From Eledone cirrhosa (taxonomy: Eukaryota; Mollusca; Cephalopoda; Octopoda; Eledonidae): a stretch of 64,000 nt of DNA. Made by a program: the position numbers and the translations under genes. This document shows positions 26,681 through 40,600 of the stretch, piece by piece. A model generated the notes under the pieces. That model saw only the letters and a list, made by a program, of their open reading frames with translations, was not told where the DNA came from and ran no database searches. The stretch lies in assembly GCA_964016885.1 (NCBI GenBank), contig OZ024759.1, forward strand, positions 3,015,285-3,079,284, given 5' to 3'. Within the stretch, counting starts at the first letter, position 1. Every line of letters starts with the position of its first letter.

Positions 26681-29410
26681 AGTGTGGTGTGATATAGTGT
26701 ACTGTAGTCTAGTGTGGTGTGATATAGTGTACTGTAGTCTAGTGTGGTGTGATATAGTGTACTGTAGTCCACTGTGGTGTGATATAGTGTACTGTAGTCT
26801 AGGGTGGTGTGATATAGTGTACTGTAGTCCAGTGTGGTGTGATATATTTTACTGCAATCTAGTGTGGTGTGATATAATGTACTGTAGTCTAGAGTGGTGG
26901 GATATAGTGTACTGTAGTCTAATGTGGTTTGATATAGTGTACTGAAGTCTAGTGTGGTGTGATATAGTGTACTGTAGTCTAATGTGGTGTGATATAGTGT
27001 ACTGAAGTCTAGTGTGGTGTGATATAGTGTACTGTAGTCTAATGTGGTGTGATATAGTGTACTGAAGTCTAGTGTGGTGTGATATAGTGTACTGTAGTCC
27101 AATGTGGTGTGATATAGTGTACTGTAGTCCAATGTGGTGTGATATAGTGTACTGTAGTCCAGTGTGGTGTGATATAGTGTACTGTAGTCCAGTGTGGTGT
27201 GATATAGTTTACTGCAATCTAGTGTGGTGTGATATAGTGTACTGTAGTCTAGTGTGGTGTGATATAGTGTACTGTAGTCTAATGTGGTGTGATATAGTGT
27301 ACTGTAGTCTAATGTGGTGTGATATAGTGTACTGTAGTCTAGTGTGGTGTGATATAGTGTACTGTAGTCTAGTGTGGTGTGATATAGTGTACTGTAGTCT
27401 AGTGTGGTGTGATATAGTGTACTGTAGTCTAGTGTGGTGTGATATAGTGTACTGTAGTCCAGTGTGGTGTGATATAGTTTACTGCAATCTAGTGTGGTGT
27501 GATATAGTGTACTGTAGTCTAGTGTGGTGTGATATAGTGTACTGTAGTCTAATGTGGTGTGATATAGTGTACTGTAGTCTAATGTGGTGTGATATAGTGT
27601 ACTGTAGTCTAGTGTGGTGTGATATAGTGTACTGTAGTCTAGTGTGGTGTGATATAGTGTACTGTAGTCTAGTGTGGTGTGATATAGTGTACTGTAGTCT
27701 AGTGTGGTGTGATATAGTGTACTGTAGTCCAATGTGGTGTGATATAGTGTACTGTAGTTTAGTATGGTGTGATATAGTGTACTGTAGTCTAGTGTGGTGT
27801 GATATAGTGTACTGTAGTCTAGTGTGGTGTGATATAGTGTACTGCAGTCTAGTGTGGTGTGATATAGTGTACTGTAGTTTAGTGTGGTGTGATATAGTGT
27901 ACTGTAGTCTAGTGTGGTGTGATATAGTGTACTGTAGTCTCATGTGGTGTGATATAATGTACTGTAGTCTAGTATGGTGTGATATAGTGTACTGTAGTCC
28001 AACGTGGTGTGATATAGTGTACTGTAGTCTAGTGTGGTGTGATATGGTGTACTGTAGTGTAGTGTGGTGTGATATAGTGTACTGTAGTCAAGTGCGGTGT
28101 AATATAGTGCACTGTAGTCTAGTGTGGTGTGATATAGTGTACTGTAGTCTAGTGTGGTGTGATATAGTGTACTGCAGTCTCATGTGGTGTGATATAGTGT
28201 ACTGTAGTCAAATGTGGTGTGATATAGTGTACTGTAGTCAAATGTATTGTGATATAGTGTACTGTAGTCTAGTGTGGTGTGATATAGTGTACTGTAGTTT
28301 AGTGTTGTGTGATATAGTGTACTGTAGTCTAGTGTGGTGTGATATAGTGTACTGTAGTCCAGTGTGGTGTGATATAGTTTACTGCAATCTAGTGTGGTGT
28401 GATATAGTGTACTGTAGTCTAGTGTGGTGGGATATAGTGTACTGTAGTCTAATGTGGTGTGATATAGTGTACTGTAGTCAAATGTGGTGTGATATAGTGT
28501 ACTGAAGTCTAGTGTGGTGTGATATAGTGTACTGTAGTCCAATGTGGTGTGATATAGTGTACTGTAGTCTAATGTGGTGTGATATAGTGTACTGAAGTCT
28601 AGTTTGGCGTGATATAGTGTACTGTAGTCCAATGTGGTGTGATATAGTGTACTGTAGTCCAATGTGGTGTGATATAGTGTACTGTAGTCCAGTGTGGTGT
28701 GATATAGTGTACTGTAGTCAAGTGTGGTGTGATATAGTGTACTGTAGTCTAGTGTGGTGTGATATAGTGTACTGTAGTCAAGTGTGGTGTGATATAGTTT
28801 ACTGCAATCTAGTGTGGTGTGATATAGTGTACTGTAGTCTAGTGTGGTGTGATATAGTGTACTGTAGTCTAATGTGGTGTGATATAGTTTACTGTAGTCT
28901 AATGTGGTGTGATATAGTGTACTGTAGTCTAGTGTGGTGTGATATAGTGTACTGTAGTCTAGTGTGGTGTGATATAGTGTACTGTAGTCTAGTGTGGTGT
29001 GATATAGTGTACTGTAGTCCAGTGTGGTGTGATATAGTGTACTGTAGTCTAATGTGGTGTGATATAGTGTACTGTAGTCCTGTGTGGTGTGATATAGTGT
29101 ACTGTAGTGTAGTGTGGTGTGATATAATGTATTGTAGTCCAGTGTGGTGTGATATAGTGTACTGTAGTCTAATGTGGTGTGATATAGTGTACTGTAGTCC
29201 AGTGTGGTGTGATATAGTGTACTGTAGTCCAATGTGGTGTGATATAGTGTACTGTAGTCTAGTGTGGTGTGATATAGTGTACTGTAGTCCAGTGTGGTGT
29301 GATATAGTGTACTGCAGTCTAGTGTGGTGTGATATAGTGTACTGTAGTCTAATGTGGTGTGATATAGTGTACTGTAGTCTAGTTTGGTGTGATATAGTGT
29401 ACTGTAGTCT
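26681..29410. repeat. 2,730-bp higher-order unit, copy 2
   Basis: Tandem copy of 23,951-26,680. The match carries on for about 90 bp past the unit end and stops near 29,500, where CCAATGTGG replaces CCACTGTGG. Confidence 0.88.
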
Positions 29411-32400
29411 AGTGTGGTGTGATATAGTGTACTGTAGTCTAGTGTGGTGTGATATAGTGTACTGTAGTCTAGTGTGGTGTGATATAGTGTACTGTAGTCC
29501 AATGTGGTGTGATATACTTTACTGCAATCTAGTGTGTTGTGATATAGTGTACTGTAGTCTAGTGTGGTGTAATATAGTGTACTGTAGTCCAATGTGGTGT
29601 GATATAGTGTACTGTAGTCTAGTGTGGTGTGATATAGTGTACTGTAGTCCAATGTTGTTTGATATAGTGTACTGTAGTCCAGTGTGGTGTGATATAGTGT
29701 ACTGTAGTCTAGTGTGGTGTGATATAGTGTACTGTACTCCAGTGTGGTGTGATATAGAGTACTGTAGTCTAATGTGGTGTGATAAAATGTACTGTAGTCC
29801 AATGTTGTGACATAGTGTACTGTAGTCCAATGTGGTGTGATATAGCGTACTGTAGTCTAATGTGAAGTGATATAGAGCAATGTAGTCTAGTGTGGTGTGA
29901 TATAGTGTACTGTAGTCTAGTGTGGTGTGATATAGTGTACTGCAGTCTCATGTGGTGTGATATAGTGTACTGTATTCAAATGTGTCGTGATCTAGTGTAC
30001 TGTAGTCTAGTGTGGTGTGATATAGTGTACTGTAGTATAGTGTGGTGTGATATAGTGTACTATTATCTAATGTGGTGTGGTAAAATCTAGTGTATTCTAG
30101 TGTGGTGTGATAGTGTACTGTAGTCTAGTGTGGTGTGATATAGTGTACTGCAGTCTAGTGTGGTGTGATATAGTGTACTGTTATCTAGTGTGGTGTGATA
30201 TAGTGTACTGTAGTCCAGTGTGGTGTGATATAGTGTACTGTAGTCCAGTGTGGTGTGATATAGTTTACTGCAATCTAGTGTGGTGTGATATAGTGTACTA
30301 TAATCTAGTGTGGTGTGATATAGTGTACTGTAGTCCAGTGTGGTTTGATATAGTTTACTGCAATCTAGTGTGGTGTGATACAGTGTACTGTAGTCTAGTG
30401 TGGTGGGATATAGTGTACTGTAGTCTAATGTGGTGTGATATAGTGTACTGTAGTCTAGTGTGGTGTGATATAGTGTACTGTAGTCTAATGTGGTGTGATA
30501 TAGTGTACTGTAGTCTAGTGTGGTGTGATATAGTGTACTGTAGTCTAGTGTGGTGTGATATAGTGTACTGTAGTCTAATGTGGTGTGATATAGTGTACTG
30601 TAGTCTAGTGTGGTGTGATATAGTGTACTGTAGTCTAGTGTGGTGTGATATAGTGTACTGTAGTCTAGTGTGGTGTGATATAGTGTACTGTAGTCTAATC
30701 TGGTGTGATATAGTGTACTGTAGTCTAGTGTGGTGTGATATAGTGTACTGTAGTCTAGTGTGGTGTGATATAGTGTACTGTAGTCTAATCTGGTGTGATA
30801 TAGTGTACTGTAGTTTAGTGTGGTGTGATATAGTGTACTGTAGTCCAGTGTGGTGTGATATAGTGTACTGTAGTCTAATGTGGTGTGATATAGTGTACTG
30901 AAGTCTAGTGTGGTGTGATATAGTGTACTGTAGTCTAGTGTGGTGTGATATAGTGTACTGTAGTCCAGTGTGGTTTGATATAGTGTACTGTAGTCTAATG
31001 TGGTGTGATATAGTGTACTGTAGTCTAGTGTGGTGTGATATAGTGTACTGTAGTCTAGTGTGGTGTGATATAGTGTACTGTAGTCTAGTGTGGTGTGATA
31101 TAGTGTACTGTAGTCTAATCTGGTGTGATATAGTGTACTGTAGTCTAGTGTGGTGTGATATAGTGTACTGTAGTCTAGTGTGGTGTGATATTGTGTACCG
31201 TAGTCTAGTGTGGTGTGATATAGTGTACAGTAGTATAATGTGGTGTGATATAGTGTACTGTAGTCTAGTGTGGTGTGATATAGTGCACTGTAGTCAAGTG
31301 TGGTGTGATATAGCGTACTGTAGTCTAGAGTGGTGGGATATAGTGTACTGTAGTCTAGTGTGGTGTGATATTGTGTACCGTAGTCTAGTGTGGTGTGATA
31401 TAGTGTACTGTAGTCTAATGTGGTGTGATATAGTGTACTGTAGTTTAGTGTGGTGTGATATAGTGTACTGTAGTCTAGTGTGGTGTGATATAGTGTACTG
31501 TAGTCTCATATGGTGTGATATAATGTACTGTAGTCTAGTATGGTGTGATATAGTGTACTGTAGTCCAATGTGTTTTGATATAGTGTACTGTAGTCTAGTG
31601 TGGTGTGATATAGTGTACTGTAGTCAAGTGTGGTGTGATATAGTGTACTGTAGTCTCATGTGGTGTGATATAATGTACTGTAGTCTAGTATGGTGTGATA
31701 TAGTGTACTGTAGTCCAATGTGGTGTGATATAGTGCACTGTAGTCAAGTGTGGTGTGATATAGTGCACTGTAGTCAAGTGTGGTGTGATATAGTGTACTG
31801 TAGTCTAGTGTGGTGTGATATAGTGTACTGTAGTCTAGTGTGGTGTGATATAGTGTACTGTAGTCCACTGTGGTGTGATATAGTGTACTGTAGTCTAGGG
31901 TGGTGTGATATAGTGTACTGTAGTCCAGTGTGGTGTGATATATTTTACTGCAATCTAGTGTGGTGTGATATAATGTACTGTAGTCTAGAGTGGTGTGATA
32001 TAGTGTACTGTAGTCCAGTGTGGTGTGATATAGTGTACTGTAGTCTAGTGTGGTGTGATATAGTGTACTGTAGTCTAGTGTTGTGTGATATAGTGTACTG
32101 TAGTCTAGAGTGGTGGGATATAGTGTACTGTAGTCTAGTGTGGTGTGATATAGTGTACTGTAGTCTAGTGTGGTGTGATATAGTGTACTGTAGTCCAGTG
32201 TGGTGTGATATAGTGTACTGTAGTCTAGTGTGGTGTGATATAGTGTACTGTAGTCTAGAGTGGTGTGATATAGTGTACTGTAGTCTAGTGTGGTGTGATA
32301 TAGTGTACTGTAGTCCAGTGTGGTGTGATATAGTGTACTGTAGTCTAGTGTGGTGTGATATAGTGTACTGTAGTCTAGTGTTGTGTGATATAGTGTACTG

Positions 32401-34366
32401 TAGTCTAGAGTGGTGGGATATAGTGTACTGTAGTCTAATGTGGTTTGATATAGTGTACTGAAGTCTAGTGTGGTGTGATATAGTGTACTGTAGTCTAATG
32501 TGGTGTGATATAGTGTACTGAAGTCTAGTGTGGTGTGATATAGTGTACTGTAGTCTAATGTGGTGTGATATAGTGTACTGTAGTCTAATGTGGTGTGATA
32601 TAGTGTACTGTAGTCCAGTGTGGTGTGATATAGTGTACTGTAGTCTAATGTGGTGTGATATAGTGTACTGTAGTCCAGTGTGGTGTGATATAGTGTACTG
32701 TAGTCTAGTGTGGTGTGATACAGTGTACTGTAGTCTAGTGTGGTGTGATATAGTGTACTGTAGTCTAGTGTGGTGTGATACAGTGTACTGTAGTCTAGTG
32801 TGGTGTGATATAGTGTACTGTAGTCCAATGTGGTGTGATATAGTGTACTGTAGTCTAGTGTGGTGTGATATAGTGTACTGTAGTCTAATGTGGTGTGATA
32901 TAGTGTACTGTAGTCTAGTGTGGTGTGATATAGTGTACTGTAGTCTAGTGTGGTGTGATATAGTGTACTGTAGTCTAGTGTGGTGTGATATAGTGTACTG
33001 TAGTCTAATGTTGGGTGATATAGTGTACTGTAGTCTAGTGTGGTGTGATATAGTGTACTGTAGTCTAGTGTGGTGTAATATAGTGTACTGCAGTCTAGTG
33101 TGGTGTGATATAGTGTACTGTAGTCTAGTGTGGTGTAATATAGTGTACTGTAGTTCAATGTGGTGTGATATAGTGTACTGTAGTCTAGTGTGGTGTGATA
33201 TAGTGTACTGTAGTCTAGTGTGGTGTAATATAGTGTACTGTAGTCTAGTGTGGTGTGATATAGTGTACTGTAGTCTAGTGTGGTGTGATATAGTGTACTG
33301 TAGTCTAGTGTGGTGTGATATAGTGTACTGTAGTCTAGTGTGGTGTGATATAGTGTACTGTAGTCCAGTGTGGTGTGATATAGTGTACTGTAGTCTAGTG
33401 TGGTGTGATATAGTGTACTGTAGTCTAGTGTGGTATGATATAGTGTACTGTAGCCTAGTGTGGTGTTATATAGTGTACTGTAGTCTAATGTGGGGTGATA
33501 TAGTGTACTGTAGTCTAGTGTGGTGTGATATAGTGTAATGTAGTCTAGTGTGGTGTAATATAGTGTACTGCAGTCTAGTGTGGTGTGATATAGTGTACTG
33601 TAGTCTAATGTGGTGTGATATAGTGTACTGTAGTCTAGTGTGGTGTAATATAGTGTACTGTAGTCCAATGTGGTGTGATATAGTGTACTGTAGTCTAGTG
33701 TGGTGTGATATAGTGTACTGTAGTCTAGTGTGGTGTGATATAGTGTACTGTAGTCTAGTGTGGTGTGATATAGTGTACTGTAGTCTAGTGTGGTGTGATA
33801 TAGTGTACTGTAGTCTAGTGTGGTGTGATATAATGTACTGTAGTCCAATGTGGTGTGATATAGTGTACTGTAGTCTAGTGTGGTGTAATATAGTGTACTG
33901 CAGTCTAGTGTGGTGTGATATAGTGTACTGTAGTCTAATGTGGTGTGATATAGTGTACTGTAGTCTAGTGTGGTGTGATATAGTGTACTGTAGTCTAGTG
34001 TGGTGTGATATAGTGTACTGTAGTCTAGTGTGGTGTGATATAGTGTACTGTAGTCTAGTGTGGTGTGATATAGTGTACTGTAGTCTAGTGTGGTGTGATA
34101 TAATGTACTGTAGTCCAATGTGGTGTGATATAGTGTACTGTAGTCTAGTGTGGTGTGATATAGTGTACTGTAGTCCAATGTGGTGTGATATAGTGTACTG
34201 TAGTCTAGTGTGGTGTGATATAGTGTACTGTAGTGCAATGTGGTGTGATATAGTGTACTGTAGTCTAGTGTGGTGTGATATAGTGTACTGTAGTCTAGTG
34301 TGGTGTGATATAGTGTACTGTAGTCTAGTGTGGTGTGATATAGTGTACTGTAGTCCAATGTGGTGT
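29411..34366. repeat. Satellite block, transition between array domains
   Basis: Around 29.5-30.1 kb this block still carries the left-domain module (AATGTTGTGACATAG at 29,801). From about 31.7 kb it becomes more uniform, with many monomers near consensus. It contains local repeats of a few monomers, for example near 31,990-32,430 where a five- to ten-monomer block with TAGAGTGG and TAGTGTTGTG variants is repeated. It ends at the first GATACTGTAGTC short monomer at 34,367. Confidence 0.75.
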
Positions 34367-36869
34367 GATACTGTAGTCTAATGTGGTGTGATATAGTGTA
34401 CTGTAGTCCAGTGTGGTGTGATATAGTGTACTGTAGTCTAGTGTGGTGTGATATAGTGTACTGTAGTCCAGTGTGGTGTGATATAGTGTACTGTAATCTA
34501 ATGTGGTGTGATATAGTGTACTGTAGTCCAGTGTGGTGTGATATAGTGTACTGTAGTCTAGTGTGGTGTGATATAGTGTACTGTAGTCTAGTGTGGTGTG
34601 ATATAGTGTACTGTAGTTTAGTGTGGTGTGATATAGTGTACTGTAGTCTAGTGTGGTGTGATATAGTGTACTGTAGTCCAGTGTGGTGTGATATAGTGTA
34701 CTGTAGTCTAATGTGGTGTGATATAGTGTACTGTAGTCTAGTGTGGTGTGATATAGTGTACTGTAGTCTAATGAGGTGTGATATAGTGTACTGTAGTCTA
34801 ATGTGGTGTGATATAGTGTACTGTAGTCTAGTGTGGTGTGATATAGTGTACTGTAGTCTAATGTGGTGTGATATAGTGTACTGTAGTCCAATGTGGTGTG
34901 ATATAGTGTACTGTAGTCTAATGTGGTGTGATATAGTGTACTGTAGTCTAGTGTGGTGTGATATAGTGTACTGTAGTCTAATGTGGTGTGATATAGTGTA
35001 CTGTAGTCTAGTGTGGTGTGATATAGTGTACTGTAATCTAGTGTGGTGTGATATAGTGTACTGTAGTCCAGTGTGGTGTGATATAGTGTACTGTAGTCTA
35101 ATGTAGTGTGATATAGTGTACTGTAGTCTAGTGTGGTGTGATATAGTGTACTGTAGTCTAATGTGGTGTGATATAGTGTACTGTAGTCTAGTGTGGTGTG
35201 ATATAGTGTACTGTAGTCTAATGTGGTGTGATATAGTGTACTGTAATCTAGTGTGGTGTGATATAGTGTACTGTAGTCTAGTGTGGTGTGATATAGTGTA
35301 CTGTAGTCCAGTGTGGTGTGATATAGTGTACTGTAGTCTAATGTAGTGTGATATAGTGTACTGTAGTCTAGTGTGGTGTGATATAGTGTACTGTAGTCTA
35401 ATGTGGTGTGATATAGTGTACTGTAGTCTAGTGTGGTGTGATATAGTGTACTGTAGTCTAATGTGGTGTGATATAGTGTACTGTAATCTAGTGTGGTGTG
35501 ATATAGTGTACTGTAGTCTAGTGTGGTGTGATATAGTGTACTGTAGTCCAGTGTGGTGTGATATAGTGTACTGTAGTCTAATGTAGTGTGATATAGTGTA
35601 CTGTAGTCTAGTGTGGTATGATATAGTGTACTGTAGTCTAGTGTGGTATGACATAGTGTACTGTAGTCTAGTGTGGTGTGATATAGTGTACTGTAGTCTA
35701 GTGTGGTGTGATATAGTGTACTGTAGTCTAATGTGGTGTGATATAGTGTACTGTAGTCCAATGTGGTGTGATATAGTGTACTGTAGTCTAATGTGGTGTG
35801 ATATAGTGTACTGTAGTCCAGTGTGGTGTGATATAGTGTACTGTAGTCCAGTGTGGTGTGATATAGTGTACTGTAGTCCAGTGTGGTGTGATATAGTGTA
35901 CTGTAGTCTAGTGTGGTGTGATATAGTGTACTGTAGTCCAGTGTGGTGTGATATAGTGTACTGTAGTCTAATGTAGTGTGATATAGTGTACTGTAGTCTA
36001 GTGTGGTATGATATAGTGTACTGTAGTCTAGTGTGGTATGATATAGTGTACTGTAGTCTAGTGTGGTGTGATATAGTGTACTGTAGTCTAGTGTGGTGTG
36101 ATATAGTGTACTGTAGTTTAGTATGGTGTGATATAGTGTACTGTAGTCTAGTGTGGTGTAATATAGTGTACTGTAGTCTAGTGTGGTGTAATATAGTGTA
36201 CTGTAGTCTAGTGTGGTGTGATATAGTGTACTGTAGTCTAGTGTGGTGTGATATAGTGTACTGTAGTCCAATGTGGTGTGATATAGTGTACTGTAGACCA
36301 ATGTGGTGTGATACTGTAGTCTAACGTGGTGTGATATAGTGTACTGTAGTCTAGTGTGGTGTGATATAGTGTACTGTAGTCTAGTGTGGTGTAATATAGT
36401 GTACTGTAGTCTAGTGTGGTGTGATATAGTGTACTGTAGTCTAGTGTGGTGTGATATAGTGTACTGTAGTCTAGTGTGGTGTGATATAGTGTACTGTAGT
36501 CTAGTGTGGTGTGATATAGTGTACTGTAGACCAATGTGGTGTGATACTGTAGTCTAACGTGGTGTGATATAGTGTACTGTAGTCCAATGTGGTGTGATAT
36601 AGTGTACTGTAGTCCAATGTGGTGTGATATAGTGTACTGTAGTCTAGTGTGGTGTGATATAGTGTACTGTAGTCTAGTGTGGTGTGATATAGTGTACTGT
36701 AGTCCAATGTGGTGTGATATAGTGTACTGTAGTCTAGTGTGGTGTGATATAGTGTACTGTAGTCTAGTGTGGTGTGATATAGTGTACTGTAGTTTAGTAT
36801 GGTGTGATATAGTGTACTGTAGTCTAGTGTGGTGTGATATAGTGTACTGTAGTCTAATGTGGTGTGATA

Positions 36870-37690
36870 TAGTGTACTGTAGTTTAGTATGGTGTGATAT
36901 AGTGTACTGCAGTCTAGTGTGGTGTGATATAGTGTACTGTAGTCTAATGTGGTGTGATATAGTGTACTGTAGTTTAGTGTGGTGTGATATAGTGTACTGT
37001 AGTCTAGTGTGGTGTGATATAGTGTACTGTAGTCTAGTGTGGTGTGATATAGTGTACTGTAGTCTAGTGTGGTGTAATATAGTGTACTGTAGTCTAGTGT
37101 GGTGTAATATAGTGTACTGTAGTCCAATGTGGTGTGATATAGTGTACTGTAGTCTAGTGTGGTGTGATATAGTGTACTGTAGTCTAGTGTGGTGTGATAT
37201 AGTGTACTGTAGTCTAGTGTGGTGTGATATACTGTACTGTAGTCTAGTGTGGTGTGATATAGTGTACTGTAGTCTAGTGTGGTGTGATATAGTGTACTGC
37301 AGTTTAGTATGGTGTGATATAGTGTACTGTGGTGTGATATTGTGTACTGTAGTCTAGTGTGGTGTGATATAGTGTACTGTAGTCTAGTGTGGTGTGATAT
37401 AGTGTACTGTAGTCTAGTGTGGTGTGATATAGTGTACTGCAGTTTAGTATGGTGTGATATAGTGTACTGTGGTGTGATATAGTGTACTGTAGTCCAGTGT
37501 GGTGTGATATAGTGTACTGTAGTCTAGTGTGGTGTGATATAGTGTACTGTAGTCTAGTGTGGTGTGATATAGTGTACTGTAGTCCAATGTGGTGTGATAC
37601 TGTAGTCTAATGTGGTGTGATATAGTGTACTGTAGTCCAGTGTGGTGTGATATAGTGTACTGTAGTCTAGTGTGGTGTGATATAGTGTAC
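36870..37690. repeat. About 820-bp satellite module, repeated 4,338 bp downstream
   Basis: The segment matches 41,208-42,028 at an offset of 4,338 bp. Both copies include the rare junction in which GTACTG runs straight into TGGTGTGATATTG (near 37,330 and 41,667) and a second similar one about 140 bp later. The surrounding monomers differ, so this is a dispersed rather than an adjacent duplication. Confidence 0.75.
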
Positions 37691-40600
37691 TGTAGTCCAC
37701 TGTGGTGTGATATAGTGTACTGTAGTTTAATGTGGTGTGATATAGTGTACTGTAGTCCAGTGTGGTGTGATATAGTGTACTGTAGTCTAGTGTGGTGTGA
37801 TATAGTGTACTGTAGTCTAGTTTGGTGTGATATAGTGTACTGTAGTTTAGTGTGGTGTGATATAGTGTACTGTAGTCTAGTGTGGTGTGATATAGTGTAC
37901 TGTAGTCCAGTGTGGTGTGATATAGTGTACTGTAGTCTAGTGTGGTGTGATATAGTGTACTGTAGTCCAGTGTGGTGTGATATAGTGTACTGTAGTCTAA
38001 TGTGGTGTGATATAGTGTACTGTAGTCTAGTGTGGTGTGATATAGTGTACTGTAGTCTAATGAGGTGTGATATAGTGTACTGTAGTCTAATGTGGTGTGA
38101 TATAGTGTACTGTAGTCTAGTGTGGTGTGATATGGTGTACTGTAGTCTAATGTGGTGTGATATAGTGTACTGTAGTCTAGTGTGGTGTGATATAGTGTAC
38201 TGTAGTCCAGTGTGGTGTGATATAGTGTACTGTAGTCTAGTGTGGTGTGATATAGTGTACTGTAGTCCAGTGTGGTGTGATATAGTGTACTGTAGTCTAA
38301 TGTAGTGTGATATAGTGTACTGTAGTCTAGTGTGGTATGATATAGTGTACTGTAGTCTAGTGTGGTGTGATATAGTGTACTGTAGTCTAGTGTGGTGTGA
38401 TATAGTGTACTGTAGTCTAGTGTGGTGTGATATAGTGTACTGTAGTCTAGTGTGGTGTAATATAGTGTACTGTAGTCCAGTGTGGTGTGATATAGTGTAC
38501 TGTAGTCTAGTGTGGTGTGATATAGTGTACTGTAGTCAAGTTTGGTGTAATATAGTGTACTGTAGTCCAGTGTGGTGTGATATAGTGTACTGTAGTCCAG
38601 TGTGGTGTGATATAGTGTACTGTAGTTTAGTATGGTGTGATATAGTGTACTGTAGTCCAATGTGGTGTGATATAGTGTACTGTAGTCTAGTGTGGTGTGA
38701 TATAGTGTACTGTAGTCTAGTGTGGTGTGATATAGTGTACTGTAGTCTAGTGTGGTGTAATGTAGTGTACTGTAGTCCAATGTGGTGTGATATAGTGTAC
38801 TGTAGTCTAGTGTGGTGTGATATAGTGTACTGTAGTCTAGTGTGGTGTAATATAGTGTACTGTAGTCCAATGTGGTGTGATATAGTGTACTGTAGTCTAG
38901 TGTGGTGTGATATAGTGTACTGTTGACCAATGTGGTGTGATACTGTAGTCTAACGTGGTGTGATATAGTGTACTGTAGTCTAGTGTGGTGTGATATAGTG
39001 TACTGTAGTCCAGTGTGGTGTGATATAGTGTACTGTAGTCTAATGTAGTGTGATACAGTGTACTGTAGTCTAGTGTGGTGTGATATAGTGTACTGTAGTG
39101 TGTGTGGTGTGATACAGTGTACTGTAGTCTAGTGTGGTGTGATATAGTGTACTGTAGTCCAATGTGGTGTGATATAGTGTACTGTAGTCTAGTGTGGTGT
39201 GATATAGTGTACTGTAGTCTAATGTGGTGTGATATAGTGTACTGAAGTCTAGTGTGGTGTGATATAGTGTACTGTAGTCCAGTGTGGTCTGATATAGTGT
39301 ACTGTAGACTAGTGTGGTGTGATATAGTGTACTGTAGTCTAGTGTGGTATGATATAGTGTACTGTAGTCTAGTGTGGTGTGATATAGTGTACTGCAGTTT
39401 AGTATGGTGTGATATAGTGTACTGCAGTCTAGTGTGGTGTGATATAGTGTACTGTAGTCTAATGTGGTGTGATATAGTGTACTGTAGTCTAGTGTGATGT
39501 GATATAGTGTACTGTAGTCTAGTGTGGTGTAATATAGTGTACTGCAGTCTAGTGTGGTGTGATATAGTGTACTGTAGTCTAATGTGGTGTGATATAGTGT
39601 ACTGTAGTCTAGTGTGGTGTAATATAGTGTACTGTAGTCCAATGTGGTGTGATATAGTGTACTGTAGTCTAGTGTGGTGTGATATAGTGTACTGTAGTCT
39701 AGTGTGGTGTGATATAGTGTACTGTAGTCTAGTGTGGTGTGATATAGTGTACTGTAGTCTAGTGTGGTGTGATATAGTGTACTGTAGTCTAGTGTGGTGT
39801 GATATAATGTACTGTAGTCCAATGTGGTGTGATATAGTGTACTGTAGTCTAGTGTGGTGTAATATAGTGTACTGCAGTCTAGTGTGGTGTGATATAGTGT
39901 ACTGTAGTCTAATGTGGTGTGATATAGTGTACTGTAGTCTAGTGTGGTGTAATATAGTGTACTGTAGTCCAATGTGGTGTGATATAGTGTACTGTAGTCT
40001 AGTGTGGTGTGATATAGTGTACTGTAGTCTAGTGTGGTGTGATATAGTGTACTGTAGTCTAGTGTAGTGTGATATAGTGTACTGTAGTCTAGTGTGGTGT
40101 GATATAGTGTACTGTAGTCTAGTGTGGTGTGATATAATGTACTGTAGTCCAATGTGGTGTGATATAGTGTACTGTAGTCCAATGTGGTGTGATATAGTGT
40201 ACTGTAGTCTAGTGTGGTGTGATATAGTGTACTGTAGTCTAGTGTGGTGTGATATAGTGTACTGTAGTCTAGTGTGGTGTGATATAGTGTACTGTAGTCC
40301 AATGTGGTGTGATACTGTAGTCTAATGTGGTGTGATATAGTGTACTGTAGTCCAGTGTGGTGTGATATAGTGTACTGTAGTCTAGTGTGGTGTGATATAG
40401 TGTACTGTAGTCCAGTGTGGTGTGATATAGTGTACTGTAGTCTAATGTAGTGTGATATAGTGTACTGTAGTCTAGTGTGGTATGATATAGTGTACTGTAG
40501 TCTAGTGTGGTATGATATAGTGTACTGTAGTCTAGTGTGGTGTGATATAGTGTACTGTAGTCTAGTGTGGTGTGATATAGTGTACTGTAGTCTAGTGTGG

